Shown here: positions 32,379 through 41,507 of the stretch, one piece after another
Position numbering within the stretch: position 1 is the first letter of the stretch
Layout: each line of letters begins with the position of its first letter
Origin: Acidimicrobiales bacterium
GTDB lineage: Bacteria; Actinomycetota; Acidimicrobiia; Acidimicrobiales; SZUA-35
DNA length: 50,064 nt
Assembly (NCBI GenBank): GCA_020628305.1
Contig: JAHDFH010000001.1
Location: forward strand, 1 to 50,064
Direction of reading: 5' to 3'
Position numbers and translations under genes: made by a program
Notes under the pieces: generated by a model
Databases searched by the model: none
Told to the model about the DNA's origin: nothing
What the model saw: the letters and a program-made list of their open reading frames with translations, nothing else

Positions 32379-33980
32379 GTGTCACCCTCAGAAGAAATTG
32401 ATGGGCTTGTGAAGTCGAAAGATGACGGACTTTTCCAACGTATCTTTCCTCGCAGCGAGCGTGAACTATTTAGTCAGTTTGTTGATGCTGTCGTTGGTGA
32501 AGAAACGACTTTAACAGATGAACTAAGGGAAGAGTTACTCGACCTGTTTATTCAATGGAGAGAGCCTTATAGATCATCGGATGCTGGGCTTCCAAATTAT
32601 GACGTGTCAGAGGTTGACGAGAATGGGTTCGCTAAGCGCTTTACGCTCCAAGAAGCGCTTGAAGACCTTGATGAAAACAAAGCAACGGCTCTCATTAAGG
32701 TGGGAATCGAGGGGTTGAGCCGGCTGAACGCAAGATTCGGTCATTCGAACAGCGACGCTATTTTGGGAGTCTTCAAGCTTAAGATCCGCAATCGACTATT
32801 CACAAAGTTCTTTCCCAACGAACCACCAGAATCCATATCTCAGGAAGAGCGAGCAGAGTTCGATACAGCGCTGACTATGATGGCGGCAGGTCCAGCAGTG
32901 CTAGTGATGCTCAACCTGCCAGCGGAGATGGTGGCCTCGGACGGAGCACACTCATTTTGGGAAGAGCTGGCACTCGACTTCAGTGAAGACCTTGTCAGAG
33001 CATGTGATTTAGTTAAGCATGATTTGCAACGGACTAGTGAGTTGACAACCCAGCAGCTGGAAGTGCTAGACCAAGCCAAGGTTGAGCACGAGCTGATCGA
33101 TATCTCGAACTATGAGTCTATGCAGGCGCAGATTTCGGGTTTGGATGAGCTTGAAGCAGAACAAGTGATGCCTATCGGAGAAACTGCGAAACCTAAGCCT
33201 CTGTCAGGCTATGCAGCGGCACGTCGAGGGAGCCTTATCAGGCAAGCTTTGAAGTTCGGGGGCAGCGAAGTTGCAGTCACCGAGCTCTTTGACAGGATCG
33301 GAGCAATCCCTCGAGACCGTATCACAGGTGGTTTTGATCGAGGTATTGCAAGGCAGGCTTATCTAGAACATGCTCAGGCCAATGCTCCGGACGGTTACAA
33401 AGCTTTCTACGCTGAGATCGATATACGAAACCTTGGGGGCTTGAATAAAGCAATAGGTCGCAAAGCTGCTGATCAGATTTTTGGCGAAATTGCATCACTG
33501 ACCCGAATGAAGTTGGAGGCCAGTGGTTTTGAGGGCGAGATGGTTCGCTTTGGTGGAGATGAGATTTGCTTTGTCGGCTACGTCCAAGAGGGGAGCATCG
33601 ACCAGCTGCACGGTGCTGCAAACGACGTACCAAAAGCTATTCAGGATTATGTCGATGCTTTAGAACCCTTTGGAGATGTGGTTGTTGGGGAGATTGAGCA
33701 CCACCGAGATTCAAGTCGTCCTAGCGGAATTGGTGCTGTGATCGCAGGGCAAGTTGTGAACGCATCAGAAACGGTAGGTTCAGTATTGAAATGGGTAGAT
33801 AAAACGATTGAAGGGTTAAAGAAGTCTCAAGACTCTAAGGCGGCGTTCCGCTCACAGGGCCCTATTGCTTTCGGCCGATCTCTGCCTACGGGTTCTCTCG
33901 GAGTCAACGGCAAGGTTCACCGACCAGGTACATCGCCTGAGATCAAGCCCCGTGATCTAGGTCCTCGTTTTTTCTGTTAG
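32379..33980 (+). CDS. Tandem GGDEF-type protein (one degenerate, one GGDEI domain)
   Basis: This is a 533-residue cytosolic protein. The first GGDEF-like domain (~100-195) keeps the ALIKVGIEGLSRLNARFGHSNSD nucleotide-fold pattern but has no GGDEF motif. The second (~330-440) has EIDIRNLGGLNKAIGRKAADQIFGEIA and then FGGDEICFVG, one residue away from GG(D/E)EF. It could make cyclic di-GMP or be a binding relic. I see no RxxD inhibitory site just before the motif. No sensor domain, membrane helix or PAS domain is evident. The start is GTG 32379. Its 3' end overlaps lnt by 38 bases on the opposite strand. Confidence 0.75.
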   Translation: MSPSEEIDGLVKSKDDGLFQRIFPRSERELFSQFVDAVVGEETTLTDELREELLDLFIQWREPYRSSDAGLPNYDVSEVDENGFAKRFTLQEALEDLDENKATALIKVGIEGLSRLNARFGHSNSDAILGVFKLKIRNRLFTKFFPNEPPESISQEERAEFDTALTMMAAGPAVLVMLNLPAEMVASDGAHSFWEELALDFSEDLVRACDLVKHDLQRTSELTTQQLEVLDQAKVEHELIDISNYESMQAQISGLDELEAEQVMPIGETAKPKPLSGYAAARRGSLIRQALKFGGSEVAVTELFDRIGAIPRDRITGGFDRGIARQAYLEHAQANAPDGYKAFYAEIDIRNLGGLNKAIGRKAADQIFGEIASLTRMKLEASGFEGEMVRFGGDEICFVGYVQEGSIDQLHGAANDVPKAIQDYVDALEPFGDVVVGEIEHHRDSSRPSGIGAVIAGQVVNASETVGSVLKWVDKTIEGLKKSQDSKAAFRSQGPIAFGRSLPTGSLGVNGKVHRPGTSPEIKPRDLGPRFFC

Positions 33981-35370
33981 CTCGTATTGCTGTGAGCCCT
34001 AGACCAGCTGCAATCAGAGCGTAAAGCAATCCAGGCCAGAACTCTAACCGAGAAGCGATCGTCTTACCATCCAGAAGCTCAACCGTTGCGATCAAGACTT
34101 TCTGCTCACTCACATCAGTTCTTTGTAATACTTCGCCATCGGGGCTAATTACAGCAGTTAGCCCGGTCGGTGCTGCTTGAAGTACATATTTGTTGTACGC
34201 CACTGCGCTTACCTGGTTGGCAGCAACTTGTTGGGTTTGTACTTGTGTTAGCCAATATGACGATCCGTTTGTGGGGTTGGTTAGAAGTTGCGCACCTTCA
34301 TTGATCGCTGACCGGGCACGGTTATCGAAATAACCTTCCCACGAGATTTGCGAGCCGACCAGACCGATGGGTGTTTTTAGCGTTGCCGGCCCTACACCAG
34401 GTCTGACATCTCGAGTCGGAACCTCTGAGCTGAAGATTTCAATCAGGGACCGAAACGGAACAAACTCACCAAACGGAACAGTCCTAACCTTGTCATATCT
34501 TGCGGTCTCTTCACCGCTTGGAGTGATGATCGATTGATAGTTAACCGTTTCTGTGTCACTTAGCGACAGAAACCAGCCAGCCGAGATTGGAGCTTGCAGC
34601 TCTGCAGCCACTTTAGAAACTTGACTAAAGTACTGAGTTTCTTGAGCATCAGTGCGTGGATTTACAACATTTTCTGGCCAAAGAATGAGATCAACCTGTT
34701 CGGTAATTGACTTCGTTGCATCAACATGACGCTGTAAAACTTCTTCAGCTCCACCTGCACTAGCTCTGGTGTTTTGTTCACCGCCACCTTGCACCAAAGC
34801 AATTGTTGCTTGATTGGTTACTTCGCCAGGGGAGTGAAGGTAGCCAAGTAGCGAGAGAACGGCGACGGCAATAAGAGTCATCACACTCCGTTTGTGATTG
34901 TCTCTGAGCCCAAGCAGTGCCACCCCAATAAAGCACACAGCCACCACTATTCCTAGAGGCCCAAACAGTCGTGCAACATATACAAGGGGTGACTCAACCT
35001 GGCTGAGAGCCAGATTAGCCAAAGGGACTCCACCAAATGGCCAGCTCCAACGCAACAGCTCTGCACCTGCAACAAGACCAGGGAGAATGAAGAACTGTCG
35101 CTCGGGGGTGGCCAGCGCTGCAGCAATCCCAAACATTGCAGACATAAGACCAACAGCTAGAAAGTAGCCGGGGGGAGCCATGTCAAACATCCATAACATT
35201 GCAGGAAAAAACCATGATGCTGCAAACAAAGCTCCACGCTTGAAACGAGTTGTCGCAGAATCCACTTTCAAACTTGAGGCCAACAAGGCAATGCCAACAA
35301 ACGCAAGCGGCCAGAAACCCCACGGCGGTACTGATGCAGCAATACACAAACCGGCGCCTATGGCTTTCAT
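33943..35370 (-). CDS. lnt: Apolipoprotein N-acyltransferase, Cys nucleophile position occupied by Ser
   Basis: This is a polytopic membrane enzyme that adds the third acyl chain to lipoproteins. The N-terminal ~170 residues contain about six membrane helices. The nitrilase-fold domain follows, with LILWPENVVNP (catalytic Glu) and RYDKVRTVPFGEFVPFR (catalytic Lys). The segment SQISWEGYF sits where Lnt normally has ICYE, so the nucleophilic Cys is Ser at about residue 343 (codon 34342-34344). The C-terminal helix is present. It starts overlapping the sulfotransferase stop by four bases and is the last gene of the hemE operon. Activity of the Ser form is uncertain. Confidence 0.87.
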   Translation of the reverse strand: MKAIGAGLCIAASVPPWGFWPLAFVGIALLASSLKVDSATTRFKRGALFAASWFFPAMLWMFDMAPPGYFLAVGLMSAMFGIAAALATPERQFFILPGLVAGAELLRWSWPFGGVPLANLALSQVESPLVYVARLFGPLGIVVAVCFIGVALLGLRDNHKRSVMTLIAVAVLSLLGYLHSPGEVTNQATIALVQGGGEQNTRASAGGAEEVLQRHVDATKSITEQVDLILWPENVVNPRTDAQETQYFSQVSKVAAELQAPISAGWFLSLSDTETVNYQSIITPSGEETARYDKVRTVPFGEFVPFRSLIEIFSSEVPTRDVRPGVGPATLKTPIGLVGSQISWEGYFDNRARSAINEGAQLLTNPTNGSSYWLTQVQTQQVAANQVSAVAYNKYVLQAAPTGLTAVISPDGEVLQRTDVSEQKVLIATVELLDGKTIASRLEFWPGLLYALIAAGLGLTAIRANRKNEDLDHGA

Positions 35371-36017
35371 GAACTTCGGGCTCGCTCGTATAGCTCAACA
35401 GATTCTGCCAGGACCTTGGAGAACCTTCGCCGTTGCTCGTTAGTCACGGAGGCCTTGTTAGAAGTCTGATTCACCCACGAGATGCTACGGTTCTTCCACC
35501 CGAGCTTCTGCGCTAGGACCTCAAGGTCGGCTGAGTAATTCTCTATTGTTCCTACAAAATCGTATTCCTCAAGCGGAATCTCTCCGAAATAGTTATGAAC
35601 CTCCTCCACAACTTCCGGCCAAGTAGCGAATTCTTCAATTGTTGGCTGCTCTTCGAGGAACTTGTCATGTACGCCCATGCCTTGAGGCTCCAGCTGTTGC
35701 CAGAAGCTATACAGCGAGATCATGCGCTCGACAGGGTCCCTGAGCCAGGTGATAAGAAAAGGTTGGTCGAGCTGTTCTAACACCTTTCGTTTGGGATGAA
35801 AATGGCCATGAATCAGATCGATTCTTCTTGGCTCAATCTCGAGATTTGAGAGATTGCTATCGGCTAACGCTTGAGATGTGACGTGATCATAGATCCAGAC
35901 AGAGTTCTTTGGCTTGTAGTTGGTTTCCAGCAGTTGCCGAAACGAGGTTCCCCCAGATTTAGGAATGTGAGCCGAAACTAGAGTGTGAGTCTTCTTGCGT
36001 TTGCGGTTAAACATCAT
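35367..36017 (-). CDS. Sulfotransferase-family protein
   Basis: This is a 216-residue soluble protein. SAHIPKSGGTSFRQLLE near residue 16 is the 5'-phosphosulfate-binding (PAPS) loop. WLRDPVERMISLYSFW near 90 is the 3'-phosphate-binding segment with the conserved RDP and Ser. It would transfer sulfate from PAPS to a glycan, lipid or similar acceptor, which is unknown. It lies inside a tightly packed operon (three bases after hemY, overlapping lnt), so it is translated together with haem and lipoprotein enzymes. No PAPS-synthesis genes are in the window. Confidence 0.83.
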   Translation of the reverse strand: MMFNRKRKKTHTLVSAHIPKSGGTSFRQLLETNYKPKNSVWIYDHVTSQALADSNLSNLEIEPRRIDLIHGHFHPKRKVLEQLDQPFLITWLRDPVERMISLYSFWQQLEPQGMGVHDKFLEEQPTIEEFATWPEVVEEVHNYFGEIPLEEYDFVGTIENYSADLEVLAQKLGWKNRSISWVNQTSNKASVTNEQRRRFSKVLAESVELYERARSS

Positions 36018-36020
36018 TGG

Positions 36021-37265
36021 CTATTCTGTCACAGATTTGGCTGCCAAAATCCCACTTTGTAGACATGCAGGAATGCCAATTCCATCGTATGCCGCCCCCG
36101 CAAAGGCAATATTGATCGGTGCGAGCTGACGAATCCGACCGACTCGCGCAGAATGACCCACCTCATACAAAGGCAAAGCGTTACTCCAACGAACGACTCG
36201 AAGTGATTCAGGCTCACCGACCTTAACCACTTCCGAAAGCTCGCTGATAAGGGCTTCAGTTAAGGCAGTGTCACTAAGCTGGTCAGGTCCTACGATATGA
36301 CTGTCGGCACCGTTCTTTCCAGTAGTAAGGCGAATTACCACCTTGCCTGGCAGCTGGTACCGATTCCACTTGGCGCTTAGCCAACTGCAAGCGCTAATCA
36401 GTTTGCTTTCCTTGAGGGGAAACACGATGCCAGGAGAATTAAGGACTGGGTCGACGTCACTCTCGTCAAAGATTAGTGTGACCTGGCCAACATGGGTATA
36501 GCGAATCGCGCTTAGCTCTTGACCGATTTCAGAATTAGGATCAAATAGGCCAGCTGAAGCATGTGCGGGGGTCGCAAGTATCGTAAGGCGATCAGGATCA
36601 AGCTCGTTGATCGGCGAATCTAAGTGAAGCTTGGCAGGATTTAGTCGCTCCACGATTGCATCTACAAGTTCCATGGAAGTGCCTTTAAGCCCATAAAACA
36701 CCGGCAGTTGGCTTGATATGTTGACGGTCTTTGCTAGTCCAGCCCTGAGGGAACCATGATTTTCAATTGCTTCTGCGAACTTTGGTGCGGCACTTTGCAG
36801 TTCAAGATTATCGATTTCGGATGCATTGATTCCACCAAGCAAAGGTTCCACCAGATAGTCAGCTACATCTGCTGAAAACTCTTTTCGAATAGCTGCTCCA
36901 ATTGTTGTAGCTGGCTCGACATCGACGGGCTCATCGGAGCTCATGAGTGGAACGCCAAGGTATGTGCCTTTAGGCATTGGGAAGAGTTCGCCCTCTTTGT
37001 AGATCTGAACAGGGTCTTTGGCTTGAGGGAGTTCAATGCTGTCGCCCAGTCCAAGTTCTTGAATAAAGCGCTGTATTACGGGAGGGCGGGCCAGAAAGTT
37101 GTCGGCTCCAGCGTCCACTAATAGTCCACCTACCTGACTTGAGGCCACCTTGCCGCCAAAGGTCGGAGAGGCTTCAAAGAGTTCATAGTCGACTCCACTT
37201 TTCTCAAACTGGTAAGCAGCTGCTAAACCAGCCAACCCACCGCCAATGATTTGAATTGAACTCAT
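36021..37265 (-). CDS. hemY: Protoporphyrinogen/coproporphyrinogen III oxidase (HemY type)
   Basis: This is an FAD-dependent oxidase of late haem synthesis. The dinucleotide-binding motif IIGGGLAGLAAAYQFEKSG is at the N-terminus, followed by LFEASPTFGGKV. SAIRYTHVGQVTLIF and the C-terminal NIAFAGAAYDGIGIPACLQSG FAD-contact segment are characteristic. In Gram-positive bacteria HemY-type enzymes usually oxidise coproporphyrinogen III (CgoX). Which activity applies here cannot be read directly. At 414 residues it is slightly short. The ATG overlaps the hemE stop by four bases. Confidence 0.9.
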   Translation of the reverse strand: MSSIQIIGGGLAGLAAAYQFEKSGVDYELFEASPTFGGKVASSQVGGLLVDAGADNFLARPPVIQRFIQELGLGDSIELPQAKDPVQIYKEGELFPMPKGTYLGVPLMSSDEPVDVEPATTIGAAIRKEFSADVADYLVEPLLGGINASEIDNLELQSAAPKFAEAIENHGSLRAGLAKTVNISSQLPVFYGLKGTSMELVDAIVERLNPAKLHLDSPINELDPDRLTILATPAHASAGLFDPNSEIGQELSAIRYTHVGQVTLIFDESDVDPVLNSPGIVFPLKESKLISACSWLSAKWNRYQLPGKVVIRLTTGKNGADSHIVGPDQLSDTALTEALISELSEVVKVGEPESLRVVRWSNALPLYEVGHSARVGRIRQLAPINIAFAGAAYDGIGIPACLQSGILAAKSVTE

Positions 37266-38308
37266 GAGTTATCAAGTAGGGTTTGCCCGTATTCGTGAAC
37301 AAAGTCAGCCACCCGGGCAAGTATGTCAGGGTTAGTCTCTGGTAGAACTCCATGCCCAAGGTTGAAGATAAAGCGTGGATTACCTGCGTTTTCATCCAAG
37401 ATGCGCCGAACTTCTTTCTCGACTACGGGCCACGGAGCAGTACAGATTGATGGATCAAGATTACCTTGCAACGTGTAGTCGTTACCCAGAATGGTGCGAG
37501 CATGTCGCAGCGATGTTTTCCAATCGACACCAACAACGTCGGCTCCGGCAGCAGCAAACTGATCTAACAGCATGGAAGTGCCGGTACCGAAATGAAACAG
37601 TGGAATTCCTGTTGTCTGAACCGTTTCCAGGATTCGCTTGCTGTGGGGGAAAACAAACTCCTGGTAGTGAACAGGGTGCAATATTCCGGCCCAAGAGTCA
37701 AAAAGCTGGACTGCTTCAACACCGGCATCAATTTGTGCCTTTAACGAAGCAATCACAACGTCGGAAATTTTCTCACACAAGGTATGCCACAGTTCTGGGT
37801 TGCTAAACATCAGACGCTTGGTATTGGTGTGATTCTTGGAAGGCTTTCCCTCGATGAGGTATGTGGCAAGCGTGAAAGGAGCTCCGCAGAAGCCTATGAG
37901 CGGAATGTCAAGCTCCTTGGTAATGAGCTTGATTGCTTCTGTTTGGAAATCCAGATCAGATTCGGGATCTACGGGCCGAAATCGATCTAAGTCGGATTCA
38001 TCGCGAATTGGGTTTTCAGTAACGGGCCCAACGCCTGGTTTGATGTCGATTCCAATTCCCGTTGCCCAAAGAGGGGTGACAATGTCGGAGAACAGGATTG
38101 CAGCATCAAGATCGTAACGTCGAGTTGGCTGGAGTGTTATCTCAGCCGCTCGCTCAGGTTCTTTGATGGCGTCGAGGATTGAGCCATCTCCCCTCACCGG
38201 GAAGTATTCAGGTAACGAGCGTCCAGCTTGGCGCATAAACCACAGAGGTACACGAGACGGGGTTTGCCCGGTAGCGGCTTGAAGTAGCGGTTTTGTGGAG
38301 TTATTCAC
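37262..38308 (-). CDS. hemE: Uroporphyrinogen III decarboxylase
   Basis: This enzyme decarboxylates the four acetate side chains of uroporphyrinogen III to give coproporphyrinogen III. The signature PLWFMRQAGRSLPEY at ~21-35 and the second signature GFCGAPFTLATYLIEG near 140 are both present, as are LFDSWAGIL and the C-terminal NLGHGVLPET. Length 348 is standard. It has a GTG start at 38308 with a leaderless promoter. It is the first gene of the hemE-hemY-sulfotransferase-lnt transcription unit, and it is divergent from helD with overlapping control DNA. Confidence 0.95.
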   Translation of the reverse strand: MNNSTKPLLQAATGQTPSRVPLWFMRQAGRSLPEYFPVRGDGSILDAIKEPERAAEITLQPTRRYDLDAAILFSDIVTPLWATGIGIDIKPGVGPVTENPIRDESDLDRFRPVDPESDLDFQTEAIKLITKELDIPLIGFCGAPFTLATYLIEGKPSKNHTNTKRLMFSNPELWHTLCEKISDVVIASLKAQIDAGVEAVQLFDSWAGILHPVHYQEFVFPHSKRILETVQTTGIPLFHFGTGTSMLLDQFAAAGADVVGVDWKTSLRHARTILGNDYTLQGNLDPSICTAPWPVVEKEVRRILDENAGNPRFIFNLGHGVLPETNPDILARVADFVHEYGQTLLDNS

Positions 38309-38315
38309 GTCCCCA

Positions 38316-38321
38316 AGACTA
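38316..38321 (-). promoter_or_regulatory. -10 box TAGTCT of leaderless hemE operon
   Basis: On the minus strand TAGTCT is followed by seven bases (TGGGGAC) and GTG 38308. This is the only visible promoter for the four-gene operon. Confidence 0.5.
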
Positions 38322-38372
38322 ATGGCAAAGAATTATACTCGCTCACCAGATATGCTTAAGTTTCCCCTTTTT

Positions 38373-40460
38373 ATGGCCAATGATCATCCAGAACTAGAAG
38401 CTGAACAGGCGCACATCGACACAGTATTTGATGCGCTCGAGAAAACCCGTGAAGATGCGTTGGGACTCAAGAAGATGGTTGAAGTCGGTGCTGGTGGAAC
38501 TAATCAAGCCCGTTGGGAACGAGAAGTCTTTTACGAGAACATTCTCAACCGCCTGAAGGATCTTGACCAGGGCGAGCGATCTTTAGTTTTCGGACGAATC
38601 GATCAGGATGAAGAGAACGGTGGAGAAAGCTACCACATAGGGCGATTGGGTGTATCGGACTCAGAACAAAACGTGCTCGTGGTTGATTGGCGAGCGCCAA
38701 TAGCGGAAGCCTTTTATAGAGCTACCGGTCGTCAAACCCTTGGTTTGGCTCGGCGTCGACACTTCACGTCCCGTGGTCGAGAACTTCTAGGTATCGAGGA
38801 TGAGTTTTTCGGCGATGCTGCCGGCCAGGCAACTGTATTAGTTAACGGCAGGGAACTGCAAGGTGAGGGCGCCTTGATTGCAGCCTTAGAAGAGAACCGT
38901 TCGGGTCAGCTAGGCGACATTATCGGAACTATTCAGGCCGAGCAGGATGAGATTATTCGGTCCGGAATGAAAGGCATTCTGGTTGTTCAGGGAGGCCCCG
39001 GTACGGGTAAGACTGTCGTTGCATTGCACCGTGCTGCTTACTTGCTTTACGAGCATCGCTTTCCGCTTGATTCTCAGGGCGTTCTTGTTGTTGGTCCAAA
39101 CCGATTGTTCCTGGGCTACATCGAACAGGTACTGCCATCGCTAGGCGAAGCGGGCGTTGAACTTTCGGTATTGGCCGATCTAGTCTCAGGCGTTCGAGTC
39201 AAGGGGCGAGATGAACCTTTGGCAGCTAAAGTTAAGGGCGATTTACGCATGGTAGATCTGCTTGCTAGAGCTGTGAGAGACCGACAGCGAGTGTTGCAGG
39301 CTGACGCTGTCATCGACATGGGCGCTCGCCGTCTGCGACTCGCAGCCGGTGTTACCGAACGAATTGTCAAACAAGCAAGAAGCCGTTATCGAGACCACAA
39401 CGCTGCGAGAAAGTTTGTCGAGCAGGAGATTTATCAAGAGCTCAGTTTGATCCATCCAGATCGCAAACACGTTGACACCATTCGAGAACAACTGGAATCT
39501 ACCGAGCAGATGAAAGAGCTTTTCGGCTCTATGTGGCCAATCCTTTCCCCGGCTCAGCTGTTGCATGATTTATATGGCTCTAAAGCTTTGCTGCGGTCCG
39601 CTGCGAAAGGAAGCCTCGGTGAGGAAGAGCTTGAGAGTCTCTATCGCCCATGGCAAGAAGATAAAGATGCTTCAAGGGTTCTATGGCGTGTAGAGGATGT
39701 GCCAGTACTTGACGAAGCTTGGGAGCTGCTTGGCCCAATTCCAAAGAACAAAGATACCGACTACATCCGAACTTATGGCCACATCGTCGTCGACGAGGCG
39801 CAGGACTTATCGCCGTTACAGCTGCGCATGCTCACACGGCGATCATTAAACGGCTCTATGACAATCGTTGGTGATATAGGTCAGTCAACTGGAGTCTGGG
39901 CTCACAACGATTGGCAAGAAATTCTTGAACATCTTCCTGACAAGCAGAACAGTTTCAGAGAGTTGACAATTGGTTACCGTATTCCACAATCGTTAATGGC
40001 AGTTGCAGGCAATGTGCTTGCACATGCAGCGCCTCAGGTTACTGCGCCGACTTCGGTGAGATCTGGCGGAGCCGAACCTGAGGTTATTGCGGTGGCTGAA
40101 CCAGAACTTGTAGGCGCAATTGTGGACCGGGCGAGGACAGCAGAACAAGACGGAACTAGTGGCAACATCGCTGTAATAACTCCAAGTAGTTTGTATGAAG
40201 CCATTCTGAATGAGTTCGATTTGCAAGGCGTACAAGTCGGGCGTGGCCTCAAAGACGGACTCGAGTCGTCCATAACGGTCGTGCCGGTGCATCTTGTGAA
40301 GGGTTTAGAGGTGGACGTGTCTATTGTTGTTGAGCCCCAAGCCATGGTTGACGAAGAGTTTCAGGGATCAAGATCTCTTTATGTAGCGCTAACCCGATCC
40401 ACTAAACAGCTCACAATCGTCCACGCACAGGACCTGCCCGCTTTCATGGGGCTCAGTTAA
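38373..40460 (+). CDS. helD: HelD-type UvrD-like ATPase/helicase (RNA polymerase recycling family)
   Basis: This is a superfamily-1 motor protein of ~695 residues. It opens with a charged helical arm (PELEAEQAHIDTVFDALEKTREDALGLK) as in HelD, whose arms enter RNA polymerase to release stalled complexes. Walker A is VVQGGPGTGKTVVALHRAAYLLY and Walker B is HIVVDEAQDLSPLQ. A C-terminal GDIGQ (motif III) and VHLVKGLEVDVSIV...YVALTRSTKQL (motifs V and VI) complete the helicase set. I prefer ATG 38373 (MANDHPELEAEQ) because family members begin there. ATG 38352 lies nearer the TATACT -10 (38334-38339), and the ORF track start inside hemE is unlikely. Confidence 0.88.
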   Translation: MANDHPELEAEQAHIDTVFDALEKTREDALGLKKMVEVGAGGTNQARWEREVFYENILNRLKDLDQGERSLVFGRIDQDEENGGESYHIGRLGVSDSEQNVLVVDWRAPIAEAFYRATGRQTLGLARRRHFTSRGRELLGIEDEFFGDAAGQATVLVNGRELQGEGALIAALEENRSGQLGDIIGTIQAEQDEIIRSGMKGILVVQGGPGTGKTVVALHRAAYLLYEHRFPLDSQGVLVVGPNRLFLGYIEQVLPSLGEAGVELSVLADLVSGVRVKGRDEPLAAKVKGDLRMVDLLARAVRDRQRVLQADAVIDMGARRLRLAAGVTERIVKQARSRYRDHNAARKFVEQEIYQELSLIHPDRKHVDTIREQLESTEQMKELFGSMWPILSPAQLLHDLYGSKALLRSAAKGSLGEEELESLYRPWQEDKDASRVLWRVEDVPVLDEAWELLGPIPKNKDTDYIRTYGHIVVDEAQDLSPLQLRMLTRRSLNGSMTIVGDIGQSTGVWAHNDWQEILEHLPDKQNSFRELTIGYRIPQSLMAVAGNVLAHAAPQVTAPTSVRSGGAEPEVIAVAEPELVGAIVDRARTAEQDGTSGNIAVITPSSLYEAILNEFDLQGVQVGRGLKDGLESSITVVPVHLVKGLEVDVSIVVEPQAMVDEEFQGSRSLYVALTRSTKQLTIVHAQDLPAFMGLS

Positions 40461-40820
40461 GAACTCCGGAAGCGGTTCGCAGGCAACACCATCGCCGTCA
40501 CGGTCTAGTTTGGTTGAGTATCCAGCATCTTTGCCCCTGACTAACGGAGCAATGCCCCGCTCCCGAGCATCGGTGCAGTTCTTGACTGGCAAGGCACTCG
40601 TAATTGGCGCTGGCGTGGCTGTAGCAGCTGACGTTGTGATAGCTGACGTTGCAGTCGTTGCTGGTTCCGGCTCTGGGTCCGGTGTCGGCAACGTCGTGGC
40701 AAGATGGGTGGTTGAAGACTGAGAGGTCACAATTCCGCTTGTTGTAACGATTGTTTGATCTGCACAGGCGCCAGTTAAGGCCGTTCCGAGGATAATAGTA
40801 AGGGCTATTCGATATATCAC
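40389..40820 (-). CDS. Excalibur-domain lipoprotein
   Basis: This 143-residue protein has a lipoprotein signal (MIYRIALTIILGTALTGAC, lipobox TGAC). It continues with a Thr/Ala/Pro-rich linker like a wall-spanning segment and then an Excalibur domain (NCTDARERGIAPLVRGKDAGY ... DRDGDGVACE). That domain's DxDxDGxxC loop is a predicted calcium-binding site found in extracellular proteins. Its C-terminal ~25 residues extend over the end of helD on the opposite strand (72-base overlap). Start GTG 40820. It probably sits on the outer membrane face or in the cell wall. Confidence 0.78.
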   Translation of the reverse strand: MIYRIALTIILGTALTGACADQTIVTTSGIVTSQSSTTHLATTLPTPDPEPEPATTATSAITTSAATATPAPITSALPVKNCTDARERGIAPLVRGKDAGYSTKLDRDGDGVACEPLPEFLTEPHESGQVLCVDDCELFSGSG

Positions 40821-40858
40821 ATGCTGCTTAAGCGCAATGGAGCAGTGTTAGGTCACAC

Positions 40859-40864
40859 TACAAT
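40859..40864 (+). promoter_or_regulatory. -10 box TACAAT of leaderless 40872 gene
   Basis: TACAAT, seven bases, ATG 40872. This decides the start in favour of MLPGYFVV over the upstream codon used in the ORF track. Confidence 0.55.
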
Positions 40865-40871
40865 AGCAGTT

Positions 40872-41507
40872 ATGCTTCCTGGCTATTTTGTCGTCATTAC
40901 AGTAGCGATCAGTTTCTTTGCTGGTTTGGGCTATTTGCGCTCAACCATAAAGGGGGAGACTCAGCCGAATCGGGTGACTTGGGGACTTTTGACTGCGATT
41001 ATGCTTGTGATTTTTGCAGCGCAGCTGGACGCTGGGGTTAGCTGGCCGATTGCCAGCGTCTCTATCGCCTTGTTCAATTCGGGTTCTATCTTCATTGCTT
41101 CGTTTGCAAGTAAGGGGGCCTATTGGAAGTCGCAACCGAAGGACTATGTGTTCGGCGCATTCTCGATTGTGGGCCTTGTTCTTTGGCAGATCTCAGATTC
41201 ACCCGAAATAGCAATAGCGTTCAACATCTTGGCTGACTTCATGGCCTGGTATCCGACAATAGTGAAGGCTTACAAGTCGCCAAACTCTGAGAATCAGCGC
41301 GCTTGGTTGCTTTGGGGATTTGCACATTCAATATCAGTTCTAGTGGTTAAGGATTGGGAGTTCGCCGAATATAGCTTCCCACTTTATTTGACGGTAGGAA
41401 ACTTACTAGTTGCAGGTTTAATCACACTAGGTAAGCGCCACGGAAATGGCTCTAAACAAGAAGAAGCAGGGCCATCAGAGCCATCAGAACAGCTTCAAAA
41501 AGACTGA
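40872..41507 (+). CDS. Polytopic membrane protein of unknown function
   Basis: This is a 211-residue protein with about seven hydrophobic helices arranged roughly as two similar halves. QPNRVTWGLLTAI and NQRAWLLWGFAHS are similar Asn/Arg-Trp segments at equivalent places, recalling transporters built from small repeated helical bundles. The C-terminus is polar and charged (KQEEAGPSEPSEQLQKD) and cytoplasmic. I cannot name a family. The stop region overlaps the convergent MauE/DoxX-like gene by 56 bases. Confidence 0.6.
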   Translation: MLPGYFVVITVAISFFAGLGYLRSTIKGETQPNRVTWGLLTAIMLVIFAAQLDAGVSWPIASVSIALFNSGSIFIASFASKGAYWKSQPKDYVFGAFSIVGLVLWQISDSPEIAIAFNILADFMAWYPTIVKAYKSPNSENQRAWLLWGFAHSISVLVVKDWEFAEYSFPLYLTVGNLLVAGLITLGKRHGNGSKQEEAGPSEPSEQLQKD

